NCBI GenBank assembly: GCA_018826895.1
Contig: JAHJYA010000004.1
Coordinates: forward strand, 47,442-111,441
Source of the DNA: Gammaproteobacteria bacterium
GTDB lineage: Bacteria > Pseudomonadota > Gammaproteobacteria > Pseudomonadales > Pseudomonadaceae
Reading direction: 5' to 3'
DNA: 64,000 nt
Part shown: piece after piece, positions 47,498-55,103 of the stretch
Layout of the letters: the number at the start of each line of letters is the position of its first letter
Numbering within the stretch: the stretch's first letter is position 1
Notes under the pieces: model-generated
What the model saw: the letters and a program-made list of their open reading frames with translations, nothing else
What the model was told of the DNA's origin: nothing
Database searches by the model: none
Translations under genes and position numbers: made by a program

Positions 47498-47730
47498 CAA
47501 CGCTCGAACTGCTCCAAGAGCGCTGGAAGGCCAACAGCCTCCCGCTCACCACCGTGCGCGAGCAGTACTTCGCCCACATCAAAACGGACAAACGCCTGCG
47601 CGCCCTCATCCGCGCGCAGGAGGTAAAGCTGCCCACCTTCAAACACTCCAACTCGCGGCTGGCGCCGCTTTATGTGCGCCTTTCCGACTTGGCCGAGTAC
47701 CTGGACACCTGCGCCGCGGCTGCCGCGTAA
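47494..47730 (+). CDS. PrtN-family (pyocin activator) regulator
   Basis: 78 residues from a GTG at 47494 that overlaps the previous stop as GTGA, with GGAGG 7 bp upstream. LELLQERWKANSLPLTTVRE, QYFAHI, LRALIRAQEVKLPTFKH, then APLYVRLSDLAEYLDTC match the layout of PrtN, the SOS-induced pyocin activator of P. aeruginosa. Here it probably acts within the phage. Confidence 0.72.
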   Translation: MTTLELLQERWKANSLPLTTVREQYFAHIKTDKRLRALIRAQEVKLPTFKHSNSRLAPLYVRLSDLAEYLDTCAAAAA

Positions 47731-47853
47731 AGCAGCCAACCAACACGGAGGATTGGCAGCCATGTAACAGAACCAGCAAACCTCAGCCCATCAGAAGCGC
47801 CCCCAAAGGGGCGCTTCACCGGACTCTCACCCGAACCACATGAGACACAGCAC

Positions 47854-48195
47854 ATGAGCAAACGCCCCTTCATGGACACCCTGCGCGAGATCGAGATGGG
47901 TGGCCTGCTGGACGAATTGACCGACGCCCAGCACAACCTCATCGACCTGATACGCCTTACCAACAAGGCCGGCGCACTGACCATCACCCTCAACTACAAG
48001 CCCGAGGGTGCCGGCCAGATCACCGTCAAGGCCGAGGTGAAGGCCAAAGAGCCGAAGCTGCCGCGTGGTAGCTCCCTGTTCTTCCTCACCCCCGAGGGCA
48101 ACCTCAGCCGCCGCGACCCACGCCAGCAACAGATGGACTTGCGCCCTGTGGGCAACGAAGAAAACCCAGGCGAACTGCGCAAGGTCGCCGACTAA
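47854..48195 (+). CDS. Conserved hypothetical phage protein
   Basis: 113 residues: MSKRPFMDTLREIEMGGLLD, LIRLTNKAGALTITLNYKPE, then VKAEVKAKEPKLPRGSSLFF. Occurs next to DUF2303-type genes in several phages as I recall. A CTCTCACC leader motif is 23 bp upstream, with a GCGCCCCC/GGGGCGC hairpin around 47796. Function unknown. Confidence 0.7.
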   Translation: MSKRPFMDTLREIEMGGLLDELTDAQHNLIDLIRLTNKAGALTITLNYKPEGAGQITVKAEVKAKEPKLPRGSSLFFLTPEGNLSRRDPRQQQMDLRPVGNEENPGELRKVAD

Positions 48196-48228
48196 ACCTC
48201 TCTCACAACCGCTCACAGGAGCACCCCG

Positions 48229-49050
48229 ATGAAAGAAGCAATCGACCAGCTGGTCGCCCTCGCCCAGGGCCTCGGCAAACCCTTCAACATTGAGCAGATC
48301 AAGGCCCCGATGGCTTTGGTACCGCAAGGCCTCGACCTGCAAGTGCTCGAGCAGCACCTGCCTGCCCCCACTCGCACCAAGCAAAACCTGACGGTGCTGG
48401 ATGCAGCGACCTTTATCGAATACGTGAAGCGCTTCACCACCAACGCCACCGTAGTGTTCTGCAACGGCCCCAACGGCCGCACCTTCCGTGCAGTGTTCGA
48501 CTATCACCAGCCAGACCAGCCGGCCTGGGGCTCGCACTCTGCCTCCTACGCCTGCCCGCTCACCGTCGAGTGGGGCAACTGGAAGGCCACAGACCGCAAG
48601 CGCCTAAGCCAGGCCGACTTCGCGGAGTTCATTGAGGACAACGTGAAGGACGTGGTGACCAACGAGCAGACCCCGGGCGCACCAAGCGCCGCCGACATGC
48701 TGGAGATCAGCCGCACTCTGCAGGCGCAGAAGAACATCACCTTCCGCCAGGGCACCCGCCTCGAAAACGGCCAGGTGCAGCTGACCTACAACGAGGAGAT
48801 CGACGGCCGCGCCGGTGAGGCTGGCCAGCTGCGCATCCCCGAGCAGTTCTACATCGGCGTGAAGCCTTTCATCGGTGGCGAAGCCTTCCTGGTTACCGCC
48901 CGCTTCCGCTACCGAATCGTCGAGGGCCGCCTGCAGGTTTGGTACGAACTGGTGCGCCCGGACAAGGTGCTCGAGGAAGCCTACGAGGCGGTACGCAAGA
49001 CCATCAGCGCCGGCATCGGCGAAGTACCGATGTACGAAGCAACTCTCTAA
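48229..49050 (+). CDS. DUF2303 (YfdQ-like) phage protein
   Basis: 273 residues: AIDQLVALAQGLGKPFNIEQ, ATFIEYVKRFTTNATVVFCN, FRAVFDYHQPDQPAWGSHSA, WGNWKATDRKRLSQADFAEF match DUF2303. Biochemical role unknown; linked by context to phage recombination or DNA metabolism genes. AGGAG precedes the ATG and a CTCTCACA motif lies at 48200-48207. Confidence 0.85.
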   Translation: MKEAIDQLVALAQGLGKPFNIEQIKAPMALVPQGLDLQVLEQHLPAPTRTKQNLTVLDAATFIEYVKRFTTNATVVFCNGPNGRTFRAVFDYHQPDQPAWGSHSASYACPLTVEWGNWKATDRKRLSQADFAEFIEDNVKDVVTNEQTPGAPSAADMLEISRTLQAQKNITFRQGTRLENGQVQLTYNEEIDGRAGEAGQLRIPEQFYIGVKPFIGGEAFLVTARFRYRIVEGRLQVWYELVRPDKVLEEAYEAVRKTISAGIGEVPMYEATL

Positions 49051-49060
49051 TACCCAACCA

Positions 49061-49098
49061 CCCGCCGCCGGGCTCTCACATCAACACCCGGCGGCGGG
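49061..49098 (+). promoter_or_regulatory. 12-bp hairpin with a CUCUCACA-containing loop
   Basis: CCCGCCGCCGGG (49061-49072) and CCCGGCGGCGGG (49087-49098) pair perfectly around a 14-nt loop that starts with CTCTCACA (49073-49080). Just after the DUF2303 stop and 20 bp before the next ATG. Not followed by a T tract, so not a standard terminator. Confidence 0.65.
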
Positions 49099-49118
49099 CC
49101 AACAACAGGACACAGCAC

Positions 49119-49904
49119 ATGACCATCACACTCACCACCGTAGCCATCATCGCCGCGGTCATCATCATCGCCCTACTCGGCCTGGCTTGGCTCGCCTGCA
49201 TGGGCGCAATGCGGGCACGCACCAACGGCTATGACCAGGGCTACAGCGACGCCAAGCGCAGCTACAGCACAGAAATCAGCCGCCTCGAGGAGCAAAGCAA
49301 CCGCGCTTCTGCCCGCCTGCACCAGGCCCAGCGCGACCGCGAAACCATCCTCCAAGACGCCGACCGCCGCCTGGCCACCTACGCCGGCCGCACATACCTC
49401 CACACAGACCTCGCCACCCTGCACCGCGCCGCAAAACAGCTAATCGCCGCCGGCACCACCTTTAACAACCTCAACCACTTGTGCGTCGTCAACCTCACCG
49501 ACCAAGCTCGCTTTGTGGTCGACGTCGCGGGCGAGCTGCAGCAGGTGATCAAACGCGTTGAGCCGCACTTCCAGGGCGCCAAGCCGGTACCCGCAACCGA
49601 AGCCGAGGCAGCAACCCTTGAAGCCGCCGCATGGGCCGACACCGGCGCCAACGGCAAAAGCTGGCTTGTATACGGCCCCGAGGGTTGCGGCAAAACCCGC
49701 GACGCCGGCGTCATCGCCCAAGCCCTGGGCCTCACAGAGATCGTTGATAACTGGCACCCCGGCCAGCCGGTACCGCGCACCAAGGCGCTTGTGCTCACCA
49801 ACGTGCCAGGCCCGCATGACGCCTTCAACCGCCGCGAGCTCAGCTACACCCAAGCCATGAGCCTCGTCGCCGCCAAGGGCACCGCGCAGGGGGATGCAGC
49901 ATGA
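49119..49904 (+). CDS. Membrane-anchored protein with P-loop
   Basis: 261 residues from the ATG at 49119. One N-terminal membrane helix (VAIIAAVIIIALLGLAWLAC, about 8-27), a coiled coil (about 45-75), and a Walker A motif VYGPEGCGKT (near 188-197) close to the C-terminus. Only about 65 residues follow the P-loop (LVLTNVPGPHDAFNRRELSY), so a full ATPase fold is doubtful. Function unknown. Confidence 0.65.
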   Translation: MTITLTTVAIIAAVIIIALLGLAWLACMGAMRARTNGYDQGYSDAKRSYSTEISRLEEQSNRASARLHQAQRDRETILQDADRRLATYAGRTYLHTDLATLHRAAKQLIAAGTTFNNLNHLCVVNLTDQARFVVDVAGELQQVIKRVEPHFQGAKPVPATEAEAATLEAAAWADTGANGKSWLVYGPEGCGKTRDAGVIAQALGLTEIVDNWHPGQPVPRTKALVLTNVPGPHDAFNRRELSYTQAMSLVAAKGTAQGDAA

Positions 49905-50980
49905 TCAACGCCACCCACTACGTGCTCGACCTCGAAACCATGGGCAACCGCCCGGGTGCCGCCATCGTCGCCATTGGCTGCGTCCGGGTAGACCACCTTG
50001 AGCTCTCCGGTCGTTTCTACCGCCGCGTTTCGCTCGAATCATCCCTGCAGGCCGGGCTCACTTGCGACCCCAGCACCATTTTATGGTGGCTTGGCCAAAG
50101 TGACGCCGCGCGCGCAGAAATCACCGCCCCCGGCGCAATGATGCTGAGCAGCGCCCTGCAGGACCTGGTTGCATTCATGGGCTGCAAACTCAATGGCCCA
50201 CCCGACCGCAACGCCTTGGTGTGGGGCAACGGCAGCAGCTTCGACAACGTCATCATCGGCAATGCCTTCGACGCGTGCGGCATCAAGCGCCCCTGGATGT
50301 TCTGGAATGACCGCGACCTGCGCACCCTGCTGGCCCTCTACCCAGCAGCCAAAACCACGCCATTCGAGGGCACCAAACACCACGCCATGTTCGATGCCGT
50401 GCACGAAGCCCAACAGCTGACCTACGCACTGCGTGAGCATCAGGAATTCACCAAGGGCTTCGTACCCGCAACCCTCGACGCCACCACCGAAAGCCCGGAC
50501 CTGCGCTCAGCCCTGGCCGAAGTTACTGAGTGCCTGCAGCTCGCCCTAACCGGCGGCCAAGTACCCGCCGCGCGCGCCGGCCGCGCACTGCTCACCTCCG
50601 GTGAGCTGCTCGGCATCAGCCAGCCAAACGAAACAGCCTTGGCAACACAACCCATGCCTGTCGAGCGGGACGAGCTTGGGCAGTGGACACACCCTGCCTG
50701 GCCTGATGACGGCGAAGAATGTGCCATACCCAAAGGCTGGTTCGCAGAACAAGGCCTCGAAGTATTCATCCTGGAGTTCGAAACCGACGCCCCCGAAGAA
50801 CTCGCAAACGCCTACTTCGAGCAGGGCAACCCCGACTTCAGCACCTGGGAACCAAGCACGCCGATTGGCAAAGGCTGGTTCGTCTTCTCAATCCACGACA
50901 CCGAAGACGGTCCCGTATGCGTCTGGGTGCGCCAGGTACAGCCCGACGAACAGGAGTGCACCAACCATGCCGCAATCTGA
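49901..50980 (+). CDS. DEDDh 3'-5' exonuclease-like protein
   Basis: 359 residues. YVLDLETMGNRPGAAIVAIG carries the first Asp/Glu pair (about 7-26), ALVWGNGSSFDNVIIGNAF the second Asp region, and HHAMFDAVHEAQQL the His...Asp (about 167-180). Family: Rv2179c-like 3'-5' exonucleases. The C-terminal ~130 residues (DELGQWTHPAWPDDGEECAI) are an extra domain. ATGA overlap with the gene before. Confidence 0.8.
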   Translation: MINATHYVLDLETMGNRPGAAIVAIGCVRVDHLELSGRFYRRVSLESSLQAGLTCDPSTILWWLGQSDAARAEITAPGAMMLSSALQDLVAFMGCKLNGPPDRNALVWGNGSSFDNVIIGNAFDACGIKRPWMFWNDRDLRTLLALYPAAKTTPFEGTKHHAMFDAVHEAQQLTYALREHQEFTKGFVPATLDATTESPDLRSALAEVTECLQLALTGGQVPAARAGRALLTSGELLGISQPNETALATQPMPVERDELGQWTHPAWPDDGEECAIPKGWFAEQGLEVFILEFETDAPEELANAYFEQGNPDFSTWEPSTPIGKGWFVFSIHDTEDGPVCVWVRQVQPDEQECTNHAAI

Positions 50981-51275
50981 AACCTGCCTGCGCCAGAAGC
51001 GCGCCACTCCCCTGCAAAACGTCATCGCCACCAGCGGTAACTCCTTCGTGTGCGTGGGCTACAACCACCCCGCTGACCGCTCAGTACCCGGCGACCGCTT
51101 CTGTCATTGCTGGAAGAACAGCGCTGTAGACGAGCACGGTCATTGGGATCGGCGCGACATCATTGACACCCTGTCAGTGATGGCTACCGCCCTGAGCATC
51201 GACGTGAATATTCAGGTCGCCGAAGGCATGACCGATGACGACATGAACCAAGCCGACCTGACGGTGACCCCATGA
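50967..51275 (+). CDS. Hypothetical phage protein
   Basis: 102 residues from the ATG at 50967, overlapping the exonuclease end by 14 bp: MPQSETCLRQKRATPLQNVI, NHPADRSVPGDRFCHCWKNS, then DIIDTLSVMATALSIDVNI. A few Cys and His may bind metal. Not recognised. Confidence 0.55.
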   Translation: MPQSETCLRQKRATPLQNVIATSGNSFVCVGYNHPADRSVPGDRFCHCWKNSAVDEHGHWDRRDIIDTLSVMATALSIDVNIQVAEGMTDDDMNQADLTVTP

Positions 51276-51973
51276 CCTGGATACTTACTAACTCCGCCCG
51301 CGCGTTCGACCTGCTCAACCCGCGCGCCGAAGACGTCACCACCACCGATATCGCCCACGCCCTGAGCCTGGTCTGCCGCTTCAACGGCCACTGCGCGCAC
51401 CACTACTCGGTAGCCCAGCACAGCCTGCTGGTCGCCTACATCATCGAGAAAGAGGGCGGCACGCCCGAGGAGCAACTGGCCGGGCTACTGCACGACGGCA
51501 CCGAGGCCTATATCAGCGACCTGACGCGCCCGCTCAAGCTGCTGCTCATTGAGGCCGCACGACAACGAGAAATCGCATGGCTTGAGATCGTTGCGCATTA
51601 CAGCAGCACAGCCAGCAACGTGATCAGCATCGGCGCAGCAGCCACGCGCATCCTCAGCACCTCAGAGCGGGAAGGGTTGAGCCTCCTGCTGGACGTCTAC
51701 CAGCAGATAGACGAACGCATCTGGCTGGCCATCGCCGAGCACTTCCACTTGGCAGCCGTACTGCCGGCATGCGTCAAGCACGCAGACATGATCGCCCTGG
51801 CCACTGAAAAGCGCGATCTCCTGCCCCAGCACCCTGCTGTGTGGGAATGCCTCGAAGGCTACGCCCCGCTGCCTCAGCGGATAGAGAAGTGCCCGCACGA
51901 GATCATCCGCCAACAGTTCCACGACCGGCTGCTGGGCCTACTTGCAACTACCAACCGCCGCCGCGCCGCCTAA
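51272..51973 (+). CDS. HD-domain phosphohydrolase
   Basis: 233 residues. FNGHCAHHYSVAQHSLLVAY (His of the first motif) and LLHDGTEAYISDLTRPLK give the HD metal site (about 35-55, 72-89), like YfbR-type nucleotidases. Probably acts on nucleotides to tune pools during infection. Overlaps the gene before and precedes the DGR targets. Confidence 0.8.
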   Translation: MTWILTNSARAFDLLNPRAEDVTTTDIAHALSLVCRFNGHCAHHYSVAQHSLLVAYIIEKEGGTPEEQLAGLLHDGTEAYISDLTRPLKLLLIEAARQREIAWLEIVAHYSSTASNVISIGAAATRILSTSEREGLSLLLDVYQQIDERIWLAIAEHFHLAAVLPACVKHADMIALATEKRDLLPQHPAVWECLEGYAPLPQRIEKCPHEIIRQQFHDRLLGLLATTNRRRAA

Positions 51974-51999
51974 CTCATTTCAAATTCGAGGACATCACA

Positions 52000-52611
52000 A
52001 TGAACACAATCGCCAAGAACAACCTCCCTGCCATCGGCAGCCCGCTCGCAGGCGGCTTCTATATGGGCCTGTACCTGCTCGACGGCCTGCTGCAGGCACT
52101 GATCCGCGCACCCGCCGCCACCGGCTTCAACGCACCGCAGCCATGGGGCGCACGCGGCACCAAGATCGAAGGTGCCGGCAGCTTCAATGATGGCCTGGCC
52201 AACACCCGTGCCATGGCAGAAGCCGGCTGTCCGCATGCCAACTGGGCGTTGGGCCTGTCGATTGACGGCCATCAGGATTGGTTCATCTCAGCCCGCGACG
52301 AAGCCGAGATCGTTTACCGCGTCTGCAAGCCTACCGACCAAGAGAACTGGTGCAGCTTCCGCGATGGCGACAACCCTAGCAGCGTTCCGGCCGGCTACCC
52401 GTACACAGCGCAGACCCCCTCGCAGAGCAGCATCGAGGCTTTCTGCCTGGGTGGCGAAGAAGCGCTTGAAGATCGCAGCTACTGGACCAGTACGCAGGAC
52501 GGCCCGGGCCTCGCGTGGATCCAGCACTTCGACGTTGGCAGCCAGATCAACGACGGCAAGGACAACGCCCGGCCCGCTTTCGCCGTCCGCAGAATCACCG
52601 TCACCCCTTAA
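52000..52611 (+). CDS. DGR target protein 1 (DUF1566-like variable protein)
   Basis: 203 residues. Start MNTIAKNNLPAIGSPLAGGF with GAGG 8 bp upstream. The C-terminal ~90 residues are DUF1566/C-type-lectin-like (RSYWTSTQDGPGLAWIQHFD, ending ARPAFAVRRITVTP) and carry VR1. Paralogue of the next target: both have PAIG...GG.Y.G, DGLANT and the same end. The variable residues lie in the putative ligand face. What it binds is unknown; it is far from the tail fibre genes. Confidence 0.88.
   Translation: MNTIAKNNLPAIGSPLAGGFYMGLYLLDGLLQALIRAPAATGFNAPQPWGARGTKIEGAGSFNDGLANTRAMAEAGCPHANWALGLSIDGHQDWFISARDEAEIVYRVCKPTDQENWCSFRDGDNPSSVPAGYPYTAQTPSQSSIEAFCLGGEEALEDRSYWTSTQDGPGLAWIQHFDVGSQINDGKDNARPAFAVRRITVTP
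52493..52596 (+). repeat. DGR variable repeat 1 (VR1)
   Basis: 104-bp gap-free copy of the template repeat at 53883-53986. By eye 11 differences: 10 at template adenines (changed to G 5, T 3, C 2), plus one C-to-A at the 3' IMH end (52593), shared with VR2. Confidence 0.92.
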
Positions 52612-52630
52612 CCACTTTCAGGCTTCACCG

Positions 52631-52649
52631 CCGCGCGCGTAGCGCGCGG
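52631..52649 (+). other. GC-rich hairpin after VR1
   Basis: CCGCGCGC-GTA-GCGCGCGG, 8-bp perfect stem, 34 bp after VR1. DGR targets of the BPP-1 kind carry a similar hairpin/cruciform needed for efficient retrohoming. Confidence 0.7.
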
Positions 52650-52676
52650 TCGGCTCCAAATTTTGAGGACATGACC

Positions 52677-53300
52677 ATGCAACAGATCACCCTGGAAGTC
52701 GGCAAAACAACCATCACCACCCAGAACGCCATGCTGGCGCGCCAAGTGCTCGAGCAGGAAACCGGCCTGTCGAGGGCTGTCGCCACGCTGATCCCCGGCG
52801 AACTGACCAGCACGCTGTGCCCGCCCGCCATCGGCCAGCACTGGCACGGCCAGGGCGGCACCTATGTCGGCGTGATGCGCGGCGTAAATGGCCAGGCGGA
52901 TTACCACCTGGTTGCACCGAAGCACGCGCAGATCGCTGAAATCACCTACGGCCCACGCGGTAAAAACATCGATGCCGCGAGCTGCGCACGTGACGGCCTG
53001 GCCAACACCGGTGCACTCCTCGCATCCGGTACTGAGCACCCCGCAGCGCAATGGGCGGCAGACCAAGAGGCAGAGGGCCACCGCGACTTTTACCTCCCAT
53101 CCCGCGCAGAGGCGTATCTCTGCTGGGCCAACATCCCCGAGCAGTTCGCCGACAAGGGCTGGTGGCTGACCAGTACGCAGCACGGCCCGGACAACGCCTG
53201 GTTCCAGTACTTCGACGGTGGCTTCCAGTACTACGACGGCAAGGTCAACGCCCGGCCCGCTTTCGCCGTCCGCAGAATCCTTATCCCTTCATCACTTTAA
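52677..53300 (+). CDS. DGR target protein 2 (DUF1566-like variable protein)
   Basis: 207 residues. The ATG at 52677 keeps the same GAGG-N8 spacing as target 1; an ATG at 52671 is too close. MQQITLEVGKTTITTQNAML, then GGTYVGVMRGVNGQADYHLV and DGLANTGALLASGTEH. The C-terminal lectin-like part (WWLTSTQHGPDNAWFQYFDG) ends ARPAFAVRRIL and carries VR2. Same intergenic layout as target 1, including the hairpin after it. Confidence 0.88.
   Translation: MQQITLEVGKTTITTQNAMLARQVLEQETGLSRAVATLIPGELTSTLCPPAIGQHWHGQGGTYVGVMRGVNGQADYHLVAPKHAQIAEITYGPRGKNIDAASCARDGLANTGALLASGTEHPAAQWAADQEAEGHRDFYLPSRAEAYLCWANIPEQFADKGWWLTSTQHGPDNAWFQYFDGGFQYYDGKVNARPAFAVRRILIPSSL
53176..53279 (+). repeat. DGR variable repeat 2 (VR2)
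   Basis: 104 bp, gap-free against the template repeat. By eye 13 differences: 11 at template adenines (T 7, G 3, C 1), one G-to-C at a third codon position (53198, Ala kept), and the shared C-to-A at the IMH end (53276). Confidence 0.92.
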
Positions 53301-53311
53301 GCCTTTAACCT

Positions 53312-53330
53312 CCGCGCGCGCAGCGCGCGG
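53312..53330 (+). other. GC-rich hairpin after VR2
   Basis: CCGCGCGC-GCA-GCGCGCGG, same 8-bp stem as after VR1, 32 bp after VR2. No such hairpin follows the template repeat. Confidence 0.7.
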
Positions 53331-53347
53331 TTAGCGAGTTTTCCAGC

Positions 53348-53710
53348 ATGGCCATAGCCCAACACCTGCCGATCTACAAACAAGCTGGCGCCCTCGCCAA
53401 GCTCGTGGCGGACCTTGTTAAAAACTGGCGGCGCGACTTCAAGCGCACCCTCGGTGACAAGGTACTCAACGAGTGCTTAGACGTATCGATCCTGATTTTT
53501 CGCGCCAACACCGCGAGCGGTCAGCAGCGAGTCGACTTCATTCAGCAAACCCTGGAACGCATCCAGATTGTTGAGCTGATGCTTCGCCTCGCCGCTGACC
53601 TGATGCTGGTTACCCCTGAGCAACACGGTACCGCCATCAAGATCACCGACGACATAGGCCGGCAGGCCACTGGGTGGAAAAGAAATGCCGCCGCATCGCC
53701 AGCTGTATGA
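53348..53710 (+). CDS. avd: DGR accessory variability determinant Avd
   Basis: 120 residues, almost all helical: MAIAQHLPIYKQAGALAKLV, WRRDFKRTLGDKVLNECLDV, RVDFIQQTLERIQIVELMLR. It fits Avd, a pentameric four-helix bundle that binds the DGR reverse transcriptase and template RNA. It sits between the targets and the template, the usual place. Confidence 0.88.
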   Translation: MAIAQHLPIYKQAGALAKLVADLVKNWRRDFKRTLGDKVLNECLDVSILIFRANTASGQQRVDFIQQTLERIQIVELMLRLAADLMLVTPEQHGTAIKITDDIGRQATGWKRNAAASPAV

Positions 53711-53882
53711 GCGCCACGGCCCTCATACCAGAGCGATATTGATTCTGGTCGTGCCGCTGGCTCACAAGGCCACCGCTATGCGCACCAGGGGAACCACCAG
53801 GCAACGGCCTGGCAGGCCTCGCGCAGTTTCGCCGCTGATCAGCCTCGGCCTTCGGCAGCGCGACGTAGATAGCACGACCTGG

Positions 53883-53986
53883 CGCAGAACGGCCCGAACA
53901 ACGCGTGGATCCAGAACTTCGACGATGGCAACCAGAACAACGACGACAAGGACAACGCCCGGCCCGCTTTCGCCGTCCGCAGCATC
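53883..53986 (+). repeat. DGR template repeat (TR)
   Basis: Adenine-rich template in the gap between avd and the reverse transcriptase (53711-54032). Read in the target frame it has eight AAC codons (for example in QNGPNNAWIQNFDDGNQ), the signature of adenine mutagenesis that allows many residues without stops. Ends AGCATC where the VRs have AGAATC. The rest of the gap is probably the spacer of the template RNA. Confidence 0.92.
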
Positions 53987-54032
53987 GAACGGTATTACAG
54001 GCGGCCATGCTGGTTTTTCTATTGAGCAACTC

Positions 54033-55103
54033 ATGCGGGCCTACTACGACTGCCGCCGCAGCAAGCGCGGCAGCCGCTCAGCCCTTGCATTCGAGTTCCA
54101 CCTGGAGCGCAACATCATGCAACTCCTAAGCGACCTGAACAGCGGCGCCTATCAGCCAGGCCCCTCGATCTGCTTCGTGGTCACACACCCGAAGCCGCGC
54201 GAAGTGTGGGCCGCTGATTTCCGCGACCGCATCGTGCACCACATGCTGTACAACCACATCGGCGCCCGCATAGAGCGCAGCTTTATCGCCGACTCCTGCG
54301 CCTGCATCGAAGGGCGCGGCACCCTGTACGCCGCCCAGCGCCTGGAGAAAAAAGTGCGCAGCATCACCCAGAACTGGAGCCAACCAGCGCACTACCTCAA
54401 GTGCGACTTGGCCAACTTCTTCGTCAGCATCGATAAGCACATACTCGCCCAGCAACTGACCACCCGCATACCCGAGGCCAACTGGCGAGCCCTGGCGCTG
54501 CTGATCCTCTGGCACGACCCGCGCGACAACTACCAGCTGCGCAGCTCACCGCGCCTGCTCAACCGAGTCCCGCAGCACAAGCGCCTGACCTGCCAGCCAG
54601 CGCACCTCGGCCTGCCGATCGGCAACCTCAGCAGTCAGTTCTTTGCCAACGTCTACCTGGATGCACTGGACCAGTTCGCCAAGCACACCCTGCAGGCCAA
54701 GCACTACATCCGATATGTGGATGACTTCGTGCTGCTGCACCAAAGCCCGCAACAGCTCAACACCTGGCACAAGCAGATCGAAGCATTCCTGGCCGACCGC
54801 CTGCACGCCCGCCTCAACACCAGCAAAACCATCCTGCAGCCAGTCAACCGCGGCGTGGACTTCGTAGGCCAGGTCATCAAACCCTGGCACCGCACCACCC
54901 GCCGAAAAACCGTTGCTCACGCCATCAAGCGCATCAGCTCAGTACCGCTTCCTGCGTTGCGTGAAACCGCCAACAGCTACTTCGGCCTGCTCACCCAAGC
55001 CACCCACAGCCACACCGACCGCCGCAAAGTGGCCAAGGCCATCCTGCTGCGCGGTAAAGCGGTGAATGCAGGGCTGACCAAGACGTATAAGGGGGCCTCA
55101 TGA
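54033..55103 (+). CDS. DGR reverse transcriptase
   Basis: 356 residues from the ATG at 54033. ATT codons upstream in frame could add IEQL, which may belong to the domain. RT motifs: KCDLANFFVSIDKHILAQQL (about 123-142), IGNLSSQFFANVYLDALD (about 196-213, with the DGR-type SQ), YIRYVDDFVLLH (about 225-236, catalytic YVDD), and VDFVGQVIK. Copies the template RNA with adenine errors for retrohoming into the VRs. No maturase or endonuclease domain is present. Confidence 0.93.
   Translation: MRAYYDCRRSKRGSRSALAFEFHLERNIMQLLSDLNSGAYQPGPSICFVVTHPKPREVWAADFRDRIVHHMLYNHIGARIERSFIADSCACIEGRGTLYAAQRLEKKVRSITQNWSQPAHYLKCDLANFFVSIDKHILAQQLTTRIPEANWRALALLILWHDPRDNYQLRSSPRLLNRVPQHKRLTCQPAHLGLPIGNLSSQFFANVYLDALDQFAKHTLQAKHYIRYVDDFVLLHQSPQQLNTWHKQIEAFLADRLHARLNTSKTILQPVNRGVDFVGQVIKPWHRTTRRKTVAHAIKRISSVPLPALRETANSYFGLLTQATHSHTDRRKVAKAILLRGKAVNAGLTKTYKGAS

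Noticed and set aside
48939..49118. Longer frame giving a 321-residue protein
   Set aside because: Its first 60 codons overlap DUF2303 and cross the 12-bp hairpin; the ATG at 49119 starts a proper membrane helix.
53685..54032. N-terminal extension of the reverse transcriptase across the template repeat
   Set aside because: It reads low-complexity Thr/Arg through TR in a frame different from the targets; RT homology begins only near 54021-54033.
52000..55103. Group II intron or retron explanation for the reverse transcriptase
   Set aside because: No maturase or endonuclease domain and no msr/msd; Avd, TR and two adenine-mutated VRs identify a DGR.
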